Origin: JBBRVW01 sp038246545
Lineage (GTDB): Bacteria; Actinomycetota; Actinomycetes; JACCUZ01
Assembly (NCBI GenBank): GCA_038246545.1
Contig: JBBRVW010000052.1
Span: 1 to 22,670 of the forward strand
Length of the DNA: 22,670 bases
Direction: 5' to 3'
Below are positions 13,791 through 20,835 of this stretch, one piece after another. The position numbers were made by a program, and so were the translations under genes. The notes beneath the pieces were generated by a model. The model was not told the DNA's origin. It worked only from the letters and a program-made list of their open reading frames with translations, and did not search any database. Within the stretch, counting starts at the first letter, position 1, and each line of letters begins with the position of its first letter.

Positions 13791-14381
13791 TCAGGCGACG
13801 CCGCGGGTGCCCTTCAGCGGCAGCGCACGCAGGGCGAGGGCGGGCTCGTCGCGGTAGCGCGCGATGAGCTCGCTGGTCGTGTCGTCGAGGCGCTCGTGCA
13901 GGCTGCGCCGGTACGCCGACAGCTCGGCTTCCGCGGCGGCGAGCCGGCCCAGCAGGGCGGTGTCGTCGTCGTCCTCGGCCACGGTCTCCCACAGGGCCGC
14001 CAGGTTCGGCAGCGGCGGCAGCCCGCTCGGGTCGTGCACCGGCAGCACCTGCAGCCGCCGGCTGGACTCCTGGTGGCTCGTGAGGACGGTGCGCAGCCGG
14101 CTGCTCGCGTGCCGGTCAGCGTCCGTACCCACCGCGTTGTCGATCCGCGCCTGGAGGATGCGCCGCCAGTACGAGACCCGGGACTCCTCGGTGATGAGCT
14201 CCTGCCGGTAGTCGCGCAGCGCCTCCAGACCGAGGTGCTCCAGGTGCGCGACGCGCTCGGCCGGTCGCCTCGCGGCGGCTGGGCGGCGCCCGGAACCCCC
14301 CGCGCCGGACCGCGGGGTGGTCTGGGCGTTGGTGCGGGTCGTCGCGGTCCCCGAACCGTGCGACGAGGTGCTGGTGATCAC
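13791..14381 (-). CDS. rsiG: RsiG-like c-di-GMP-binding anti-sigma factor candidate
   Basis: This 196-residue protein has a low-complexity basic N-terminus (about 1-40) followed by two long helices. Helix 1 carries E66-X3-S70-X2-R73-X3-Q77-X3-D81, exactly the E(X)3S(X)2R(X)3Q(X)3D motif with which Streptomyces RsiG binds cyclic di-GMP. Helix 2 repeats the same spacing with E151, S155, R158, H162 and D166 (Gln replaced by His). RsiG was earlier annotated as aerial mycelium formation protein AmfC. With c-di-GMP bound it holds the sigma factor WhiG inactive. No WhiG gene is in the window. The GTG start at 14379-14381 has a perfect AGGAGG (14387-14392) 5 nt upstream. It lies between crp and nth, on the same strand as crp. 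Confidence 0.82.
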   Translation of the reverse strand: MITSTSSHGSGTATTRTNAQTTPRSGAGGSGRRPAAARRPAERVAHLEHLGLEALRDYRQELITEESRVSYWRRILQARIDNAVGTDADRHASSRLRTVLTSHQESSRRLQVLPVHDPSGLPPLPNLAALWETVAEDDDDTALLGRLAAAEAELSAYRRSLHERLDDTTSELIARYRDEPALALRALPLKGTRGVA

Positions 14382-14450
14382 GTGGTCCTCCTGGCCGGTG
14401 CTCCCGGCGGGCTGTCCGCAGGGCCGGTCACTGAGCGAGGTCGTCGGGTC

Positions 14451-14478
14451 GGGCCCGTCCCTTGAGAGCCACGGGCCC
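14451..14478. promoter_or_regulatory. Dyad in the rsiG-nth intergenic region
   Basis: GGGCCCGT (14451-14458) pairs with ACGGGCCC (14471-14478) across a 12-nt spacer, midway between the divergent rsiG and nth starts. It is a possible shared operator or a leader hairpin for rsiG. Confidence 0.3.
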
Positions 14479-14515
14479 CCGTCACCCGTACGGTCGGCGC
14501 CCTGTTGGCGGACCG

Positions 14516-14521
14516 TAGAGT
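14516..14521 (+). promoter_or_regulatory. -10 box of the nth operon (TAGAGT)
   Basis: It lies 6 nt before the GTG at 14528 with no Shine-Dalgarno sequence, consistent with a leaderless four-gene message. Confidence 0.55.
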
Positions 14522-14527
14522 CGTGGC

Positions 14528-15289
14528 GTGCCCGCCAGCCCCACTCCCCGGAGCATCGCCACCCGCGCCGCGAAGATCGCCGACGAGTCCCCGGTGGCGC
14601 GCACCCGCCGGGCCCGACGCATCGCCGAGCTGCTCCAGGAGACCTACCCCGACGCGCACTGCGAGCTCGACTTCACAACCCCGCTCGAGCTGGTCGTGGC
14701 GACGATCCTGTCGGCCCAGTCCACGGACGCCGGGGTCAACAAGGTCACTCCGGCGCTGTTCGGCCGTTACCCGACAGCGGCCGGCTACGCGGGCGCCGAC
14801 CGCGCCGAGCTGGAGGAGATGATCCACTCCACCGGCTTCTTCCGCGCCAAGACCCACTCGCTGATCGGGCTCGGCCAGGCGCTCGTCGAGCGCTACGGCG
14901 GCGAGGTGCCGGGCCGTCTCGAGGACCTGGTCACGCTGCCGGGCATCGGGCGCAAGACTGCCAACGTCGTCCTGGGCAACGCCTTCGGCGTGCCCGGCAT
15001 CACCGTCGACACGCACTTCGGGCGCCTGTCCCGCCGGTTCGGCTGGACCGCCGAGGAAGACCCGGTCAAGGTCGAGCACGCGGTCGGTGCGCTGTTCCCG
15101 AAGCGTGAGTGGACGATGCTCAGCCACCGGGTGATCTTCCACGGCCGGCGCTGCTGCCACGCGAAGAAGCCTGCGTGCGGCGCCTGTCCGGTGGCCCGGC
15201 TGTGCCCCTCGTACGGCGAGGGCGAGCTGGACCCGGTCAAGGCCGCGAAGCTGGTGAAGTCGCCGGCCCAGGTGGCGACGTCCGCGTGA
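14528..15289 (+). CDS. nth: Endonuclease III (DNA glycosylase/AP lyase)
   Basis: This 253-residue base-excision repair enzyme removes oxidised pyrimidines and cleaves the abasic site. The helix-hairpin-helix LPGIGRKTANVV carries the catalytic lysine K143, and TVDTHFGRL the catalytic D161. The 4Fe-4S cluster ligands are C210, C217, C220 and C226 (C-X6-C-X2-C-X5-C); C209 is an extra adjacent cysteine. About 25 N-terminal residues precede the usual start of the fold, as is common in actinomycetes. It is the first gene of an operon in which each later gene overlaps the preceding one by 4 bases. The GTG start is supported by the TAGAGT box 6 nt upstream. Confidence 0.96.
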   Translation: MPASPTPRSIATRAAKIADESPVARTRRARRIAELLQETYPDAHCELDFTTPLELVVATILSAQSTDAGVNKVTPALFGRYPTAAGYAGADRAELEEMIHSTGFFRAKTHSLIGLGQALVERYGGEVPGRLEDLVTLPGIGRKTANVVLGNAFGVPGITVDTHFGRLSRRFGWTAEEDPVKVEHAVGALFPKREWTMLSHRVIFHGRRCCHAKKPACGACPVARLCPSYGEGELDPVKAAKLVKSPAQVATSA

Positions 15290-15897
15290 ACCGGTCGCGG
15301 CGCGCGCGGACCGCTGCTGCGGCCCTCGGCGTGCTGCTGGCCGGCTGCGCGGGCTCCTCCGGCGCGACGCCGGCGCCCGCCAGGACGACGGCCCAGCCGC
15401 GGCCGACCGTCTCCACCGTGGCCTACCGGCTGCCGGCCTGCCCCGACCTGCCGCACCGCGCAGCCGTGCCGGGCGGTCTGCCGGATCTCACGCTGCCGTG
15501 CCTCGGTGGCGGCCGTTCGGTGCGGCTGGCCGACCTGCGGGGCGCGCCGACCGTTCTCAGCGTCTGGGCGGCCTGGTGCCAGGTCTGCTCGGAGGAGATG
15601 CCGGTGCTGGCCGACGGCATGCGGCGGGCGCAGGACCGGGTGCAGTTCTTCGGGGTGCACTACAAGGCGCCGGAGAAGTTCGGCGAACAGTCCGCGCGCG
15701 ACTTCGGGGTGGCGTTCCCGTCGGTGCAGGACACCGACGGCGACCGGACGACGCTGGCCCTCCGGCCGCTGGCCGGCCCGCCGCAGACGTTCTTCTACGC
15801 GGCCGACGGCGCGCTCGCCGGCCGGCACGCCGGCGCCATCACGACCAAGGCCGAGCTGGACGAGCTGGTGCAGCGGTACCTCGGCGTGCCGCTGTGA
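15286..15897 (+). CDS. Thioredoxin-fold lipoprotein (TlpA-like, Rv3673c-like)
   Basis: This 203-residue exported protein has a basic N-terminus, a hydrophobic signal and the lipobox LLAGC with C21 as the lipid-modified cysteine. A Ser/Thr/Pro-rich linker leads to a TlpA/ResA-type thioredoxin domain with W97-C98-Q-V-C101 and a PPQTFFYAADG strand holding the cis-proline. Two further cysteines (C52, C72) precede the active site and could form a regulatory disulfide. Likely role: disulfide exchange on the outer face of the membrane, perhaps for the cysteines of the downstream MarP protease (inference). It starts with GTG overlapping the nth stop (GTGA). Confidence 0.9.
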   Translation: MNRSRRARTAAAALGVLLAGCAGSSGATPAPARTTAQPRPTVSTVAYRLPACPDLPHRAAVPGGLPDLTLPCLGGGRSVRLADLRGAPTVLSVWAAWCQVCSEEMPVLADGMRRAQDRVQFFGVHYKAPEKFGEQSARDFGVAFPSVQDTDGDRTTLALRPLAGPPQTFFYAADGALAGRHAGAITTKAELDELVQRYLGVPL

Positions 15898-16604
15898 GCG
15901 CAGCGGGCTGGGCGTCGCCGTACGACGACGTGCCGGCCTGGCTGCGGCCGCTGGTCGAGCGTGCCGAGAGGGTCCGGCCGGAGCAGCTCAGCCGCTTCCT
16001 CCCGCCCGACGAGGGCGGTCGGCCGTCGGCGGTGCTCATCCTTCTCGGTGACGACGGCAGCGGCCTCGACGGTGCCGACGTGCTGCTCATCGAGCGGGCG
16101 TACGAGATGCGCAGCCATGCCGGCCAGGTGGCGTTCCCGGGGGGCGCGGTCGACCCTGGTGACGACGGCGACGTCGCGGCGGCGCTGCGCGAGGCCACCG
16201 AGGAGACCGGGCTCGATCCGGCCGGCGTCCGGGTCCTCGGCACCCTGCCGGCGCTGTTCCTGCCGCCGAGCGGGTTCGTCGTGACGCCGGTGCTCGCGTG
16301 GTGGCGCGACCCGTCGCCGGTGTCGGTGGTCGACCGGGCCGAGGTCGCGTCGGTGCACCGGGTGCCGGTCGCAGAGCTGCTCGACCCCGCGAACCGTTAC
16401 CGCGTCTCGCACCCGAGCGGCTTCGTCGGGCCGGCGTTCGACGCCGCCGGCCTGCTCGTGTGGGGCTTCACCGCGGGCCTGCTCGACCGGCTGCTGCGGC
16501 TGGCCGGCTGGGAGCGCCCGTGGGACGCCGCCGATGTGCGCGAGCTGCCCGCGTGGGCGCTCGACCCGACCCTGCTCGGCCGGACCGCGGAGGGCCGCCC
16601 GTGA
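15894..16604 (+). CDS. CoA pyrophosphatase (NudL-type Nudix hydrolase)
   Basis: This 236-residue protein carries the CoA-diphosphatase signature LIERAYEMRSHAGQVAFPGG (65-84) directly before the Nudix box, whose catalytic REATEETGL is at 99-107. The enzyme is expected to split CoA or acyl-CoA into 3',5'-ADP and 4'-phosphopantetheine. It starts at GTG 15894 and overlaps the lipoprotein stop by 4 bases; its own stop overlaps marP by 4 bases. The order nth, TlpA-like, CoA Nudix, marP matches Rv3674c-Rv3671c. Confidence 0.92.
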   Translation: MSAAGWASPYDDVPAWLRPLVERAERVRPEQLSRFLPPDEGGRPSAVLILLGDDGSGLDGADVLLIERAYEMRSHAGQVAFPGGAVDPGDDGDVAAALREATEETGLDPAGVRVLGTLPALFLPPSGFVVTPVLAWWRDPSPVSVVDRAEVASVHRVPVAELLDPANRYRVSHPSGFVGPAFDAAGLLVWGFTAGLLDRLLRLAGWERPWDAADVRELPAWALDPTLLGRTAEGRP

Positions 16605-17782
16605 ACTGGCTCGACCTCGTCCTGCTGGTGTCGGCCGTGTCGTTCGCCTTCTCCGGCTACCGGCAGGGGTTCGTCGCCGGGCTGCTCGCCTTCGCCGGCT
16701 TCCTGACCGGCGGTGTGGTGGCTCTGCTGGTCGCGCCGTCGCTCGTCGCGTCGCTCGACCCCGGGCTCGGCCAGTCGATCCTCGCCGTCGGGCTGGTGCT
16801 GCTGGCCGCGACCATCGGGCAGGTGACGCTCGGCTGGCTCGGCGCGATGGTGCGCAGCCGGATCACCTGGCGGCCGGCCCGCGCGATCGACAACGGGCTC
16901 GGCGCGGCGGTCAGCGTGGTGGCGATGCTGGTGGCCGCCTGGTTCCTCGCGTCGGCGCTGCGACCGGGACCGCTGCCGTCGTTGTCCCGCGAAATCGGCG
17001 ACTCGAAGGTCGTCGCGGCTGTCGATCAGGTGATGCCCGACCGCGCGCGCACGTTGTTCTCGTCGTTCCGCCGGGTGCTCGACGACACCGCCCTGCCGCC
17101 GGTCTTCAGCGGGCTCGCACCGGAGCGGATCCGCAAGGTCCCCGCCCCCGACGGCACGGTCACCGGCAACGCCGCTGTGCGTCGCGCCGCGCAGAGCGTC
17201 GTCGAGGTCACCGGCACCGCCGAGACCTGCAGTCGCACGCTCGACGGCAGCGGCTTCGTCGTCTCGCCGCAGCACGTGCTCACCAACGCGCACGTCGTGG
17301 CGGGTGTCGACTCGCCGCAGGTGCGCATCGGCGGCCAGGGGCGGCGCTACGACGCGACGGTGGTCGTCTTCGACGCGGACCGCGACCTCGCGGTGCTCTA
17401 CGTGCCCGGGCTGCGGGCCGCCGTGCTGCCGTTCGACGGCTCGGCCGGCACCGGGGACGACGCGGTGGTGGCCGGCTTCCCCGGCGGCGGGCCGTTCCGG
17501 CTTGTCGCCGCCCGGGTGCGCGACCAGATCCAGGCGCGCGGCCCGGACATCTACCACCGCGCCGAGGTGGTCCGCGACGTCTACTCGCTCTACGCCGACG
17601 TCGAGCCGGGCAACTCCGGCGGCCCGCTGCTCAGCCCCACCGGCGATGTCTACGGCGTCATCTTCGCCAAGTCCCTCGACGACCCGAACACCGGCTACGC
17701 GCTGACCGCGAAGGAGGCGCGGCCGGTCGTCCGCGAGGGCCGCGACGCCACCGCCCGCGTCAGCACCGACACCTGCGCCTGA
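16601..17782 (+). CDS. marP: Membrane-anchored serine protease MarP
   Basis: It has 393 residues. The N-terminal CvpA-like part has four predicted membrane helices (about residues 2-25, 28-50, 58-80 and 100-123), followed by a linker and a trypsin-like protease domain. The catalytic triad is H231 (TNAHVV), D262 (RDLAVL) and S339 (GNSGGPL). C210, just before the protease domain, and C392, the penultimate residue, correspond to the disulfide known to control mycobacterial MarP. MarP protects mycobacteria from acid and oxidative stress through periplasmic substrates including a peptidoglycan hydrolase. It is the last gene of the nth operon. The start GTG overlaps the Nudix stop. The upstream thioredoxin-like lipoprotein could act on the MarP disulfide (inference). 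Confidence 0.95.
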   Translation: MNWLDLVLLVSAVSFAFSGYRQGFVAGLLAFAGFLTGGVVALLVAPSLVASLDPGLGQSILAVGLVLLAATIGQVTLGWLGAMVRSRITWRPARAIDNGLGAAVSVVAMLVAAWFLASALRPGPLPSLSREIGDSKVVAAVDQVMPDRARTLFSSFRRVLDDTALPPVFSGLAPERIRKVPAPDGTVTGNAAVRRAAQSVVEVTGTAETCSRTLDGSGFVVSPQHVLTNAHVVAGVDSPQVRIGGQGRRYDATVVVFDADRDLAVLYVPGLRAAVLPFDGSAGTGDDAVVAGFPGGGPFRLVAARVRDQIQARGPDIYHRAEVVRDVYSLYADVEPGNSGGPLLSPTGDVYGVIFAKSLDDPNTGYALTAKEARPVVREGRDATARVSTDTCA

Positions 17783-17826
17783 CCGCCACCCCCGCCGGCC
17801 GACCGCACGGCAGGCAGCGGTGGGGG

Positions 17827-18792
17827 TCAGGTGTCCGGGTCGGCGGCCCGGCGGGCCCGCGCGCGGCGCTTCCCCTCGTGCATGGCCGCCACCCGGGCCA
17901 CGGGGATCGTGCGGCCCTCCTCGACCAGCTCCGCCGCCACGACCTGCGGGGCGGGCATCAGCGAGGTCCACGGGTCCGCGGCACCGAGCAGCCCCGGCAC
18001 GCTCGCGATCGTGAAGTCGGCCGGCGACGCGTCGATCAGGTCGTCCCAGGGCAGCGGGAACGACACCGGCAGGCCCGGTCGCAGCCGCGGGCTGTAGGCG
18101 GCCGCCACGGTGGCGCCGCCGGCCCCGGTCGAGTCGAGGAACACCTTCCCGTCCCGCTCCTCGACCACGAAAGCCGTGGTAGCCAGCGCCGGGTCGAGGC
18201 GCTCCGCGCGCACAGCGACGGCGCGGGTCGCGGCGGCGACGTCGGCCGCAGACTGCCCGGGGTGCAGGGGCACGAAGACGTGCACGCCCTTGGCGCCGCT
18301 GGTCTTGGCCATCGCCGACATGCCGGCGTCGTCCAGCGCCCGCCGTACGAGGAACGCCGCCTCCACGGCGCGCGCGAACGAGTCGGAGCCCGCCGGCGGG
18401 TCGAGGTCCACGACCAGGTGCGTCGGGCCGACTGCGGCGCGCCCCTGGAACAGCGTCGGGTGGTACTCGACAGCTCGCTGGTTGGCCAACCACAGCAGGG
18501 TCCGCCGGTCGTCGCAGACGGGGTAGCGGACCTTCCGCTTGCCGTCCTGCGTCGTGACCTCCAGCGTGGGGATCGAGGCGGGGGCGTGGGCCGGCAGGTT
18601 CTTCTGCATGAACGGTAGCTGCCCGCGCAGCACCCGGATGACGCTCAGGGCCCGCCCCGCGAGCACCGGCACGAACCGGTCCGCGACGGCGTCGAGGTAG
18701 TCGACGAGGTCGCGCTTCGTGGCGCCGCCGTCGGGGAGCAGCGGCTGGTCGAGGTTGGTCAGCCGGACGCCGGACCGCTCCTCCTCGGGCAT
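17827..18792 (-). CDS. Stand-alone LigD-type polymerase/primase domain protein
   Basis: This 321-residue protein matches the polymerase domain of bacterial NHEJ ligase LigD (archaeo-eukaryotic primase fold). Visible motifs are VVDLDPP with D129 and D131 (metal binding), KTSGAKGVHVFVPL with S165, K168 and H171, and a third acidic residue D220 followed by YSPRLRPGLPVSFPLPWDDL. The QN pair that usually follows the third Asp is absent. No ligase, nuclease or Ku gene is in the window. It may fill gaps with ribonucleotides during break or excision repair, like the stand-alone mycobacterial PolDom proteins. The ATG at 18792 has CAGGAT 6 nt upstream, a variant of the leaderless box. It is convergent with marP. 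Confidence 0.9.
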   Translation of the reverse strand: MPEEERSGVRLTNLDQPLLPDGGATKRDLVDYLDAVADRFVPVLAGRALSVIRVLRGQLPFMQKNLPAHAPASIPTLEVTTQDGKRKVRYPVCDDRRTLLWLANQRAVEYHPTLFQGRAAVGPTHLVVDLDPPAGSDSFARAVEAAFLVRRALDDAGMSAMAKTSGAKGVHVFVPLHPGQSAADVAAATRAVAVRAERLDPALATTAFVVEERDGKVFLDSTGAGGATVAAAYSPRLRPGLPVSFPLPWDDLIDASPADFTIASVPGLLGAADPWTSLMPAPQVVAAELVEEGRTIPVARVAAMHEGKRRARARRAADPDT

Positions 18793-18827
18793 GCCGACAT
18801 CCTGCCTCGTGCCCGGGGGATGCCGCC

Positions 18828-19316
18828 TCAGCCGCGCAGCCGGAGGGCGCGCGGTGGCTCGTCGGGTACCAGCGGCTCGGTGGCCAGCGCCTCGGCGGCG
18901 GCGACCAGGCCGGTCACGTCGATGCCGTACGGCGGCGAGGTGGCGTACGTCCGGATGCGGCCGGCGCCGCGCCGCAGCAGGGTGGTCGCCCCGGTGGCGT
19001 TGCCGCGGGCCCGGTGGGTGAGGCCGACCGCGAGCTGGGCCAGCCCCTGCCAGAGGTCTCGCTCGTCGACGGGCGCCGCCTTCCAGGTGCCCTCGAGCAC
19101 CTCGTGGGCGTGGAACGGCCGGCCGGAGTCGAGCAGTCGCTGGGCCTCGGCGAGCGACGCGAGCGGTGGCAGCACCAGGTCGTCCGGGACGCGCTCGACG
19201 CCCTCGGCGGTCTGGTGGAGGGGACGGCCGAGACCGTCCCGCGGGCGGGCGTTGCGGGCCCGGCCGGCCGGGTCCCGGTCGCGCGCCGTCCCGCCACCCG
19301 TCGTGCCGTCGCTCAT
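18828..19316 (-). CDS. DUF309 domain protein
   Basis: This 162-residue protein has the DUF309 core (about 65-125): PFHAHEVLEGTWKAAP, then WQGLAQLAVGLTHRARGN, an all-helical motif with paired histidines and a glutamate (HxHE) reminiscent of a metal site. The function is unknown. The first 45 residues are Arg/Gly/Asp-rich and probably disordered. The ATG at 19316 lies 13 bp after the stop of the upstream hydrolase gene, so the two are one operon; GAAGGGCGG upstream is a weak ribosome site. Confidence 0.87.
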   Translation of the reverse strand: MSDGTTGGGTARDRDPAGRARNARPRDGLGRPLHQTAEGVERVPDDLVLPPLASLAEAQRLLDSGRPFHAHEVLEGTWKAAPVDERDLWQGLAQLAVGLTHRARGNATGATTLLRRGAGRIRTYATSPPYGIDVTGLVAAAEALATEPLVPDEPPRALRLRG

Positions 19317-19329
19317 GTCGTGCCGCCCT

Positions 19330-20283
19330 TCACTGCTCGTGGCTCGGGTCGGCGAGCCACTCGCGCAGCAGGGCCGTGAACGCCACCGGATCCTCCTCGT
19401 GCGGGAAGTGCCCGACTCCCGGCATCAGGTGCCACCGGTAGGGCGCCTCGACGTAGCGGCGGGAGCCCTCGGCGCTGGCGGCGAGCACGCAACGGTCCAG
19501 CTCGCCGTGCACCTGCAGCGTCGGGACCGTGACGGGGCTGGCCATCCGGCGCATGTACCGGATGCCGTCGGTGCGCGGGATGGAGCGGACCTGCCAGCGG
19601 TAGGACTCCAGCGCGCAGTGCGCCACGCCCTGGATCTGCGCCGCGCGGCGGTACTGCGCCTCGGCCGCGGCGTCCGGGAAGTCCGGGCCGGACCAGCGGT
19701 GCAGCATCTGCCCGACCTCCGCGGCATCGTCGGCGATCAGTCGGCGCTCCGGCAGCACGGGCACCTGGTAGCCGAGCACCGGGCTGCTGGCGCGCGCCTG
19801 CCGCGGGTCCGTGAGGTGCGCGCGGCGCAGCCGTCGGGGGTGCGGCATCGAGACGGCCGCGAGCCGGCGTACCTGCCGCGGGTGCACGACGGCGAGGGTC
19901 CAGGCGACCAGCCCGCCCAGTCCCTGGCCGACGACGACCGCGTCGCGGTCGCCGAGCGACCGGATGACGCCGGAGGCGTCCTCGGCCAGCGTGCGGGGGT
20001 CGTAGCCCCGGGGCGGCTTGTCGCTCGCGCCGAAGCCGCGCAGGTCCATCGCGGCGATCCGGAAGCCGGCGTCGGCCAGCGCCGGGAGCTGGTGCCGCCA
20101 CGACCACCAGAACTGCGGGAAGCCGTGCAGCAGCAGGACGAGCGGGCCGTCGCCCATGACGGCGACGTGGAACCGGGCGCCGTTGGCCGCGACCATGTGG
20201 TGCTCCCACGGCCCGGGGACCCGGGCCACCGACGCGTCCAGCGGCCGGCCTGCCGGCGCGCTGGGCTGCCGATGTGTCACCAC
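19330..20283 (-). CDS. Epoxide-hydrolase-like alpha/beta hydrolase lacking the nucleophile (Rv3670-like)
   Basis: This 317-residue protein has the fold and layout of an epoxide hydrolase: HGFPQFWWSWR (53-63), MDLRGFGASDKP (79-90), a helical cap, an acid in VHGELDR and a histidine in GVGHFPHEEDP. The nucleophile elbow, normally GHDWGG or GHSxGG, reads G119-Q-G121-L-G-G, so the nucleophile position is glycine (codon GGA). It may be a non-catalytic relative, use another residue, or have a binding role. It starts with GTG at 20281-20283 (a second GTG follows directly). Position beside a holin-like gene and near marP matches ephE (Rv3670). Confidence 0.85.
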   Translation of the reverse strand: MVTHRQPSAPAGRPLDASVARVPGPWEHHMVAANGARFHVAVMGDGPLVLLLHGFPQFWWSWRHQLPALADAGFRIAAMDLRGFGASDKPPRGYDPRTLAEDASGVIRSLGDRDAVVVGQGLGGLVAWTLAVVHPRQVRRLAAVSMPHPRRLRRAHLTDPRQARASSPVLGYQVPVLPERRLIADDAAEVGQMLHRWSGPDFPDAAAEAQYRRAAQIQGVAHCALESYRWQVRSIPRTDGIRYMRRMASPVTVPTLQVHGELDRCVLAASAEGSRRYVEAPYRWHLMPGVGHFPHEEDPVAFTALLREWLADPSHEQ

Positions 20284-20332
20284 GGCATCAGACCAGACCC
20301 GGGTGTCCGGGCGGTACGGCGCCCGGGCGGCG

Positions 20333-20350
20333 GCCGGCTGGCCTGCCGGC
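20333..20350 (-). terminator. Weak hairpin after the holin-like gene
   Basis: GCCGGC arms at 20333-20338 and 20345-20350 surround a 6-nt loop, 15 bp beyond the holin-like stop and upstream of the hydrolase start. The stem is short and lacks a T-tract, so this is a tentative call. Confidence 0.3.
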
Positions 20351-20364
20351 GACGGAGAAGGGGC

Positions 20365-20793
20365 TCAGCCGGAGGTCGGGCTCTTGAGGAAGGCCACCGT
20401 GTCCTTGCTCGTGCGCAGGGTGCGCTCGGGCGGCCCGACCTTCGACACGGCGCGCTTGCCGACGAAGGCGAGGACGCCGGCCACCACGAGCAGCAGCACC
20501 GTGACGATCAGGAACGCCAGCCACGCTTCGAGGCCGAGCCAGGCCAGGAACAGCGCGATCGTGACGAACAGCAGGATCGACGCGACGATCCCGAGGTAGG
20601 CCGCAGCGCCGAACATCGCGCCGCCCTTGGCGGCGTTCTTCACGTCGACCCGGATCTCGGCCTTGGCCAGGGCGATCTCGCTGTGCACCAGCGTGGACAG
20701 GTCACGGCTGGCGTTCGCGAAGAGCATCCCGAGGGTCTCCTCGGGCTGGGTGCCGGGCCTGCTGGTGCTCCTCGTGTCCGTCATGGCGGCCAT
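20365..20793 (-). CDS. Phage-holin-family membrane protein (DUF1469-like, Rv3669-like)
   Basis: This 142-residue protein has an amphipathic N-terminal helix (LFANASRDLSTLVHSEIALAKAEI, about 24-47), followed by two membrane helices (about 58-83 and 86-113) and a short basic cytoplasmic tail. This is the Actinobacteria holin-3-superfamily pattern; despite the name such proteins are chromosomal and no lysis function is shown. There are two adjacent ATG codons (20793 and 20784); the second gives MTDTRST and has AGGAT upstream, so either could be used. There is no phage gene nearby. Confidence 0.85.
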   Translation of the reverse strand: MAAMTDTRSTSRPGTQPEETLGMLFANASRDLSTLVHSEIALAKAEIRVDVKNAAKGGAMFGAAAYLGIVASILLFVTIALFLAWLGLEAWLAFLIVTVLLLVVAGVLAFVGKRAVSKVGPPERTLRTSKDTVAFLKSPTSG

Positions 20794-20835
20794 CCTGCCC
20801 CCTGATCGCCCTCCGATGCACCGCGCAGACGGCGG

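Noticed and set aside
17788..17827. Terminator between marP and the polymerase-domain gene
   Set aside because: Only 6-bp arms (ACCCCC/GGGGGT) with a 28-nt loop are found, too weak to call.
16534..18618. 694-codon open frame spanning marP and the polymerase-domain gene
   Set aside because: It is arginine-rich nonsense in a frame shifted from marP and antisense to the next gene.
20365..20793. Prophage holin
   Set aside because: There are no phage genes around it, and the same gene type occupies this chromosomal site in mycobacteria.
18820..20805. 661-codon open frame antisense to DUF309, hydrolase and holin-like genes
   Set aside because: It crosses three well-supported genes and shows no recognisable domain.
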